A model generated the notes under the pieces. That model saw only the letters and a program-made list of their open reading frames with translations, searched no databases and was not told the DNA's origin. Position numbers and translations under genes: made by a program. Positions 6,311 through 9,922 of a DNA stretch of 9,922 nt are shown one piece after another. Origin of the DNA: CAYMJM01 sp964391325 (GTDB lineage: Bacteria; Patescibacteriota; Dojkabacteria; B142; JAFGMG01); the NCBI GenBank assembly GCA_964391325.1, contig CAYMJM010000026.1, positions 1 to 9,922 on the forward strand, given 5' to 3'. Position 1 is the first letter of the stretch. Every line of letters starts with the position of its first letter.

Positions 6311-7186
6311 ATGGCACTCAAAGTATATAAAAAAGCTCCGGTCAAAATAACAACTCGTAAGTTTCAAAAGGAAACAAATATAATCATAGAACCAGAAGAA
6401 CCTGTTGAAAGGCTCACAGTATGGGATCTTTTAGTAGGAATAAAATATGACTTTTTCAATCTGCTAAAAACTTCCACACTAGCACGAATCTTCATTCCTA
6501 CAATGCTTATTCTCACAGGCGGCTTCATACTCTATCGTCAGATTTATCCCGAGATACAGCAGCGAGCAAGAGAAATAACCGGATACTATGATGCTTCAAG
6601 GCCAGAATTAGTAAAAGGTGAATCTATACAACCCAAGGAAACTTATCTATCAAATCCAGGGGCAGAATATTTCAAAGAGCTCACTAAGCATGCACTTGAT
6701 AAAGACATACTGCAAGATGATCCAGTAAGCAAAAATTATCGAGGTAATTTTTATATTTCAGTCCCAAGCTTAGAACTTAACCACTTGCCAGTGGAGGCAA
6801 ATGTTGAAAGCGGTACAGAAGAAGCCTACGATGCAGCTCTTGAAGATTCATTGGCGCACTTCAGAGGAACCGGGCTGCCTATTTCCGAAATAAATAATAA
6901 TATTGTTATATATGGTCATAGTGCTGGAGGAGATTACTACTCCAGAACCAAAGACATAGCAGCAGCTTTTTCTAGACTCAGTGAAGTAAAAATCGGTGAT
7001 GAAGTTAGCATCACTATAGATGGAAAAGTATTTAATTATCGTATAGTCAAGACTAAGATAGTCAAACCTGATGATATCTCAATCATTAATGGGACGAAAG
7101 GAAAAGAAACATTAACATTATTCACCTGCTATCCAAATGGTAATAACTCAAAGAGGTTTGTAGCTGTAGCCAGACCACTGGACTAG
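6311..7186 (+). CDS. Sortase family transpeptidase, membrane anchored
   Basis: Sortases cleave a sorting motif in exported proteins and link them to the cell wall or to each other. This 291-residue protein has a basic cytoplasmic N-terminus (KVYKKAPVKITTRKFQK), one membrane helix at about 57-77 and a long outward stalk, then the sortase barrel from about 145. The catalytic residues are recognisable: His203 in IYGHS, Cys273 in TLFTC and the C-terminal Arg282 in KRFVAV. HFRGTGLP at 183-190 matches the conserved strand before the His, as in class D/E-like sortases. The subclass is a guess. The N-terminal cytoplasmic part (about 55 residues) is longer than usual. No substrate with a visible sorting signal is in the window; the Cys-rich secreted protein at the left edge lacks its C-terminus, so it can be neither supported nor excluded. 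The gene is divergent from rpoD and ends 15 bp from the convergent ftsZ. Confidence 0.9.
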   Translation: MALKVYKKAPVKITTRKFQKETNIIIEPEEPVERLTVWDLLVGIKYDFFNLLKTSTLARIFIPTMLILTGGFILYRQIYPEIQQRAREITGYYDASRPELVKGESIQPKETYLSNPGAEYFKELTKHALDKDILQDDPVSKNYRGNFYISVPSLELNHLPVEANVESGTEEAYDAALEDSLAHFRGTGLPISEINNNIVIYGHSAGGDYYSRTKDIAAAFSRLSEVKIGDEVSITIDGKVFNYRIVKTKIVKPDDISIINGTKGKETLTLFTCYPNGNNSKRFVAVARPLD

Positions 7187-7201
7187 TCTAAGTTAAAGTT
7201 T

Positions 7202-8374
7202 CTAGTAATCTTTTTTTCTCCTGAGAAACGAGGGTGTTTCCAAGTCATCTTCATCATCATCCGTCAGAGGGCTTGACTGGAAGCTATCTGTATCTTCTGG
7301 GAAAGAGTACATACTTTTGGGTGGCTGTGTAGATTTAGCAGAATCGTCAGTATCTTCCTGTATTCTTCCCAACGATTGAGAAGACTTGGTTTGAACTACA
7401 CCACCAGATTCACCTGTATTTGTAGAGTCAAACCCCGTAGCAAGTACCGTAATCTGGAGCTTATCCTCCAGCGAAGGATCCACAGTCGTTCCAAATATAA
7501 TATTCGCATTTGGAGCCACTACAGAAGAGATATGTTTTGCAGCTTCGTCAACTTCATACAATGCAAGATCCTCACCTGCGATTACATTAAACAAAACTCC
7601 GGTTGCTCCATGGACAGCAACTTCAAGCAAAGGACTTGAAGTCGCAGCTTTAGCAGCCTGAGTTGCCCTATCCTCTCCTTTAGCCTCTCCCATGCCCATT
7701 AGAGCCGTACCGGCATTGGTCATGACAGATCTGACATCAGCGAAGTCCACATTTATAAGGCCAGCTTGAGTAATTAACTGAGAAATGCTCTTTACTGCAT
7801 GCGAGAGGACATCATCAGCAGACTTCATAGCATCAAGGAAAGTCATATTTCTTTCCATAGTATCAATCAGTTTTTGATTTGGCACTACAATCAAGGTATC
7901 AACTTTGTCTTTTAATTCTGCTATCCCTTTCAAAGCTGTATCCATTCTGCGCTTGCCTTCAAAATCAAAAGGTCTTGTCACAATTGCCACTGTCAAAGCA
8001 CCAAGGTTTTTTGAAATTCCTGCTATCACAGGACATGCTCCGGTTCCAGTCCCCCCCCCCATTCCTGCTGTCACAAAGATCATATCTGCCCCTGCAAGAT
8101 GTTCATGCAATATGTCTACGCTTTCTTCTGCTGCTTTCTTGCCGATCTCCGGATTACCACCACTACCTAGTCCCCGTGTTGTATCTTCCCCTATCCTCAA
8201 TTTAATTTCGGCATTGGAGTTTGCTAAAGCCTGTGCATCTGTATTAACGGCAATAAATTCTACTCCCTCTATATCATAATGAGCTATCATGTTATTAATA
8301 GCATTACCGCCGCCGCCGCCGACACCGACAACTTTAATCTTGGCTAAATTTGTAGTTTGAGGCTTTACTAACAT
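7202..8374 (-). CDS. ftsZ: Cell division protein FtsZ
   Basis: This is the tubulin-like GTPase that polymerises into the Z ring at mid-cell. The 390-residue product shows the N-terminal GTP-binding loop (VVGVGGGGGNAINNM, 15-29), the tubulin signature GGGTGTG (106-112), the T5/T6 region (TRPFDFEGKRR, 133-143) and the T7 synergy loop NVDFADVRSVM (208-218) whose aspartates complete the active site of the neighbouring subunit. The globular domain ends near 316. A Ser/Asp-rich, low-complexity linker (about 317-378) and a conserved C-terminal tail peptide, TPSFLRRKKDY, follow; in other bacteria this peptide binds FtsA and other partners. The length is typical. The gene follows ftsA by 89 bp on the same strand. 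The ATG has no Shine-Dalgarno. The signature is encoded across a run of ten G bases (8060-8051 on minus), an odd choice in an AT-rich gene; the frame remains open. Confidence 0.97.
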   Translation of the reverse strand: MLVKPQTTNLAKIKVVGVGGGGGNAINNMIAHYDIEGVEFIAVNTDAQALANSNAEIKLRIGEDTTRGLGSGGNPEIGKKAAEESVDILHEHLAGADMIFVTAGMGGGTGTGACPVIAGISKNLGALTVAIVTRPFDFEGKRRMDTALKGIAELKDKVDTLIVVPNQKLIDTMERNMTFLDAMKSADDVLSHAVKSISQLITQAGLINVDFADVRSVMTNAGTALMGMGEAKGEDRATQAAKAATSSPLLEVAVHGATGVLFNVIAGEDLALYEVDEAAKHISSVVAPNANIIFGTTVDPSLEDKLQITVLATGFDSTNTGESGGVVQTKSSQSLGRIQEDTDDSAKSTQPPKSMYSFPEDTDSFQSSPLTDDDEDDLETPSFLRRKKDY

Positions 8375-8431
8375 ACGAGTTAAAAATTTTTATACAAAGC
8401 TAATCAAAATAATTTCCTCTAACTATTCTTC

Positions 8432-8460
8432 AGTGTAGACAATACAACGTTTTTGTTCAA
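8432..8460 (-). promoter_or_regulatory. Possible ftsZ promoter
   Basis: In the ftsA-ftsZ spacer (8375-8463) the minus strand carries TTGAAC (8460-8455) and, after 17 bp, TACACT (8437-8432), each 4 of 6 to the sigma-70 consensus. A TATAAA also lies about 15 bases before the ftsZ ATG but has no matching -35. ftsZ may therefore have its own promoter besides readthrough from ftsA. Evidence is weak. Confidence 0.25.
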
Positions 8461-8463
8461 GTG

Positions 8464-9753
8464 TTATGGCAACAGATTCTTGAAAAAGTCCAATATCTTT
8501 CCCAATAGACCATCACCTCCTCTGTCCCCAGCTTGAGTAGCTATACTTATCCCCTTGCCTCCGACTTCATCCTGTGCACCATAAAGAATCAATCCCTGAC
8601 TTACCGCATAAGCCGGACCATTAATCTCATCTACCAGTCCTTCCAAGCCTTTTGGATATCCTACTCTTGATGGTACGCCAAAAACTTTTTTAGCAATTGT
8701 GGTTATACCTGGAATCATTGCAGCACCACCGGTGAGTACAACTCCCGCAGGTAGCTTAACTTCATTTCCTGATTGTTCAACTTGATCAATCACTAGATCA
8801 AATATTTCACTCAATCTTGCCTCAACTATATCCTCAAACATCTTTCGGGAGATAGTTTTCATTCCTTCAATTTCAAGAGAACTAATATCAATAATATCTT
8901 TTCGTTTCTTTGACTTTTTCTCTTCATCTTCTTCCTCTGCGCTTGCTCTTTCATTTCGCGCGGCCTGTTTAATCAACTCTTCAGAATTAAGTTTAATTTT
9001 TTCTGCGTCTTCTAAGGAGACCCTTAATCCAATTGCAAGGTCGCTCGTGACATTAGTTCCTCCAAAAGGAATACAGCCACTATAAGTTATAGCATCTTCG
9101 ACAAAAGTAGTAACTGAAGTTGTCCCTCCACCGATATCAAGTAGTGTGACTCCAAGTTCTTTCTCTGTAGCGGTAAGTACTGATGTAGCAGCTGCCCAAC
9201 CACTAAAGACGACATCTTCGACTTTCAAGCCCAATTGCTGTACGCATTTGACTAAATTATGTAATGCAGTGCTGGTCGCAGATACTATGTGTGCGTCAAC
9301 TTCCAGTCTTGTGCCGCTCATACCGACAGGGTCTTTAATCCCACCCTGCGCATCTACTATAAATTCTCTAGGAATTACATGCAGGATCTCCCTGGAAGGA
9401 GGGATAGACACAGTTCGCGCGCTTTCTATGGCACGAAAGACATCATCTGTCACAATCTCATCCTGGGCTACAGCTACAACACCTTTATTATTAGTACTGG
9501 TAATGTGTTTCCCATTGATGGATACATAAACGGAAGATACGGTCAGTCCGGCCATCCTTTCAGCTGCTTCCAGAGAAGAAGCTATAGCATTTATCGCTTC
9601 GTCTATATTTACTATCACACCTTTTTTCATTCCCTGGCTTGGGTAACTTGCAACTCCAATAACTGAAGGCTGTCTATTCTCTTCTACAGATGCAATAGTG
9701 GTACAGATCTTAGTGGAGCCGACATCTAAAGCTGTTACAATTCTATTTGCCAT
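8464..9753 (-). CDS. ftsA: Cell division protein FtsA
   Basis: This is an actin-like ATPase that tethers FtsZ filaments to the membrane and helps recruit the division machinery. The 429 residues show the phosphate-1 motif (TALDVGSTK, 7-15), subdomain 1C (about 83-165) which replaces actin's 1B, the phosphate-2 motif (LLDIGGGTTSVTTF, 204-217), the adenosine motif (VVLTGGAAMIPGI, 338-350) and a terminal amphipathic helix GLLGKILDFFKNLLP (415-429), the membrane-targeting sequence, joined by a Gly-rich linker. A highly charged segment (EEEDEEKKSKKRK, about 273-285) sits before the EARLSEIF helix and looks like an insertion in subdomain 2B. The length is normal (about 400-440). The ATG at 9753 puts ALDVGSTK at the expected distance from the N-terminus. 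No Shine-Dalgarno precedes it; the upstream bases are almost all A/T. Confidence 0.96.
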   Translation of the reverse strand: MANRIVTALDVGSTKICTTIASVEENRQPSVIGVASYPSQGMKKGVIVNIDEAINAIASSLEAAERMAGLTVSSVYVSINGKHITSTNNKGVVAVAQDEIVTDDVFRAIESARTVSIPPSREILHVIPREFIVDAQGGIKDPVGMSGTRLEVDAHIVSATSTALHNLVKCVQQLGLKVEDVVFSGWAAATSVLTATEKELGVTLLDIGGGTTSVTTFVEDAITYSGCIPFGGTNVTSDLAIGLRVSLEDAEKIKLNSEELIKQAARNERASAEEEDEEKKSKKRKDIIDISSLEIEGMKTISRKMFEDIVEARLSEIFDLVIDQVEQSGNEVKLPAGVVLTGGAAMIPGITTIAKKVFGVPSRVGYPKGLEGLVDEINGPAYAVSQGLILYGAQDEVGGKGISIATQAGDRGGDGLLGKILDFFKNLLP

Positions 9754-9783
9754 ATGTGTTTAATGTTTATTTATTACTAAACT

Positions 9784-9792
9784 ATAATATCA
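9784..9792 (-). promoter_or_regulatory. Possible extended -10 promoter of ftsA
   Basis: In the 54-bp gap before ftsA the minus strand reads TGATATTAT (9792-9784), matching an extended -10 (TGN followed by a 5 of 6 -10 hexamer, TATTAT). No -35 is evident, which extended -10 promoters can do without. The region is very AT-rich, so chance occurrence is likely. Confidence 0.25.
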
Positions 9793-9807
9793 GATCTTCC
9801 TAAATTC

Positions 9808-9922
9808 TTAAAACAGATAATCGAGTTCTTTCAAAAAATTTTCTTTTTCTGAGTATATACCTTTTACTTTTTTTATAATTTTCTCAAGCATTATAATTAA
9901 AAATAAAAGATCAATCAACAGC
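9808..9922 (-). CDS. C-terminal end of an unidentified protein, partial (enters from the right edge)
   Basis: On the minus strand a frame is open from the window edge through 37 codons to a TAA at 9810-9808. The visible residues are a hydrophobic stretch (LLIDLLFLIIML) followed by a charged, amphipathic tail (EKIIKKVKGIYSEKE, then NFLKELDYLF). This reads like a terminal membrane helix with a cytoplasmic tail. In many genomes ftsQ precedes ftsA, but I cannot recognise FtsQ here and the hydrophobic end does not suggest its periplasmic C-terminal domain. An internal ATG would also allow a standalone 27-residue ORF. The same strand and the 54-bp distance to ftsA allow an operon. The segment is short, so coding is probable, not certain. 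Confidence 0.45.
   Translation of the reverse strand, partial: LLIDLLFLIIMLEKIIKKVKGIYSEKENFLKELDYLF

Noticed and set aside
7182..7217. Possible terminator between sortase and ftsZ (ACTAG/CTAGT pairing then seven T)
   Set aside because: The stem is only 5 bp with a 15-base loop, and the T run is explained by Lys codons of ftsZ; too weak to call.
8051..8060. Frameshift in ftsZ at the poly-G tract
   Set aside because: The frame is continuous through the tract and encodes the correct GGGTGTG signature at normal spacing.
7905..8279. 124-codon plus-strand reading frame opposite ftsZ
   Set aside because: Antisense of the strongly conserved ftsZ N-terminal domain; Pro/Ser-rich shadow composition.
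9146..9666. Two overlapping plus-strand frames opposite ftsA
   Set aside because: Both are antisense to conserved ftsA motifs and have no independent start signals or motifs.

Overview
The window is AT-rich, densely coded bacterial chromosome. The gene content fits a small-genome, monoderm-like bacterium, most likely of the Candidate Phyla Radiation (Patescibacteria): a compact 366-residue primary sigma factor, FtsA and FtsZ, a sortase, a membrane-tethered ClpC-like ATPase with a small membrane partner, and start codons that mostly lack a Shine-Dalgarno sequence. This placement is an inference from gene style. No rRNA or tRNA is present to anchor it. TGA works as a stop (the ClpC-like gene ends with it), which argues against the lineages that read TGA as glycine.

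Left part (1-3562, all minus strand): a tightly overlapping three-gene unit, transcribed right to left. It holds a 117-residue membrane protein, then a membrane-anchored double-AAA+ ClpC/ClpB-like ATPase (14-nt overlap), then a cysteine-rich secreted protein (4-nt ATGA overlap) that runs off the left edge. The first AAA+ ring of the ATPase lacks several catalytic and pore residues, while the second looks intact. I see no ClpP-docking tripeptide. This cluster is the best candidate for an undescribed system: a membrane-bound unfoldase or remodeller genetically coupled to an exported Cys-rich protein.

Middle (3563-6310): a divergent promoter region, then an AI-2E/PerM-family permease on plus. 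Next comes a GC-rich, hairpin-rich intergenic block that looks like a dispersed repeat element. The primary sigma factor rpoD follows on minus. The rpoD-sortase divergent spacer carries a perfect 24-bp inverted repeat centred on the likely -35 box of rpoD.

Right part (6311-9922): a sortase on plus, convergent with ftsZ (15 bp between them). ftsZ is preceded by ftsA on minus, the usual ftsA-ftsZ order. FtsA carries its C-terminal membrane-targeting helix and FtsZ its C-terminal tail peptide, the parts through which the two cooperate at the division site. Upstream of ftsA is the C-terminal end of another minus-strand reading frame that enters from the right edge. ftsZ contains a run of ten G inside its nucleotide-binding signature. 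Apart from the four intergenic regions described (3563-3732, 4780-5014, 6116-6310, 8375-8463) the window is coding, and no gap exceeds 300 bases.
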